From Candidatus Hydrogenedentota bacterium (lineage in GTDB: Bacteria; Hydrogenedentota; Hydrogenedentia; Hydrogenedentales; SCBR16-9), in NCBI GenBank assembly GCA_007116095.1, contig SKJD01000240.1, forward strand, positions 1 to 5,839: DNA of 5,839 bases. Direction: 5' to 3'. The number at the start of each line of letters is the position of its first letter. Within the stretch, counting starts at the first letter, position 1. This document shows positions 5,334 to 5,839 of the stretch, one piece after another. The notes below the pieces were generated by a model that worked only from the letters and a program-made list of their open reading frames with translations, had not been told where the DNA came from and ran no database searches. The position numbers and the translations under genes are program-made.

Positions 5334-5839
5334 CCTTCACTCCTTTCGCGCAGCACCCGCTGCACCACGCCGTCCTTCATGACCTGTCCGAAAATCAGCC
5401 CACGTACCTTCTCGTCCGGGTCCTGCGGGGTCATCAGGCTGACGACCACGGTCACGATGATGGTAAAGATAAACGACCACCAGGCCACGAACAGGAATGG
5501 GTTGTCCGACGGGAAGACCCCGCTCGTGTTGTGGAGTATGGTCGTAAAGCTAACGCCCAGCACCAGGCCGGCCAGGCCGCCCCACTGGGTGGCTTTGCGC
5601 CAGAGGATGCCCAGCAGGAGAATGGCGAAGACTGGCCCCTGGAACATGGACAGCGAGGTCTGGATGAAATTGTACATCGCCTCTTGATTCGCCAGCATGG
5701 GCGCGGTGTAGGCGGCCAGGGCGATGAAAAGGAAAGTCATGATGCGACCAACAATCAGGGCATGCCGTGGGCTTAGTTGATAGCCCTTGATCCAGCCCCA
5801 GGCGCGGCCATAGAGGTCGTTTGTCCAGATGGTCGTGGC
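5330..5839 (-). CDS. Sodium:solute symporter (SSS/SLC5 family), C-terminal part
   Basis: The leftward frame is open from the window edge (5839) to a TGA at 5330-5332, giving the last 169 residues of an inner-membrane secondary transporter. The visible part begins TTIWTNDLYGR, the conserved segment after the core helices in SSS proteins (usually [ST]T..T.D.Y), then SPRHALIVGRI leads into a helix at about 31-50. The hallmark MFQGPVFAILLLGILWRKAT follows at about 65-84, with further helices at about 85-103 and 115-137 and a charged cytoplasmic tail (TPQDPDEKVRG) to the end. The substrate cannot be assigned: the sodium and substrate sites lie mainly in the missing N-terminal part. An internal ATG at 5740 is not the start. 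The stop overlaps the next gene by 4 bases, making them an operon. Confidence 0.9.
   Translation of the reverse strand, partial: ATTIWTNDLYGRAWGWIKGYQLSPRHALIVGRIMTFLFIALAAYTAPMLANQEAMYNFIQTSLSMFQGPVFAILLLGILWRKATQWGGLAGLVLGVSFTTILHNTSGVFPSDNPFLFVAWWSFIFTIIVTVVVSLMTPQDPDEKVRGLIFGQVMKDGVVQRVLRERSEG

Noticed and set aside
4944..5687. Open frame of 247 codons on the + strand opposite the symporter cluster
   Set aside because: It lies antisense to three supported membrane-protein genes and its composition (Pro, Arg, Ser, Thr rich) fits a shadow frame.

Overview
This 5.8 kb window is gene-dense bacterial DNA of moderately high GC. It fits a proteobacterium; an Acidithiobacillus-like acidophile is possible, but that is an impression from gene types and composition, not a proof. 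Two transcription blocks face each other and meet at about 2043-2107. I see no RNA genes, CRISPR arrays, insertion sequences, phage genes or attachment sites, and no gene-free stretch longer than 300 bases.

Left block (+ strand, 1-2042): the 3' end of a metal-binding periplasmic protein gene, an ABC ATPase and an ABC-3 family membrane permease. Together they form a Zn/Mn/Fe-type (ZnuABC/MntABC/TroABC-like) importer whose first gene starts outside the window. ATPase and permease overlap by 8 bp. A perfect 11-bp inverted repeat with an adjoining A7 tract lies at the 5' end of the ATPase gene. The permease and the binding protein appear to lack some of the usual metal-site residues, so the transported metal should not be assumed.

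Right block (- strand, read from 5839 down to 2108): the 3' end of a sodium:solute symporter (SSS) gene; a 92-aa two-helix membrane protein overlapping it by 4 bp; a 73-aa two-helix membrane protein; an abutting 216-aa protein of unknown function with an apparent internal repeat; a 131-aa SpoIIAA-like protein; and an Mrp/ApbC-type P-loop ATPase for iron-sulfur cluster handling. The last has the three-domain layout of plant HCF101 (MIP18 - Mrp ATPase - DUF971). Symporter, 92-aa, 73-aa and 216-aa genes are tightly packed and probably work together at the membrane. The SpoIIAA-like and mrp genes follow after gaps of about 140 bases each and may have their own promoters.

The points most worth a second look are the symporter cluster with two small membrane proteins and the repeat-containing unknown, the hairpin/A-tract at the ATPase start, and the unusual metal-site residues of the ABC importer. 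Nothing here amounts to a clearly new defence or mobile system.
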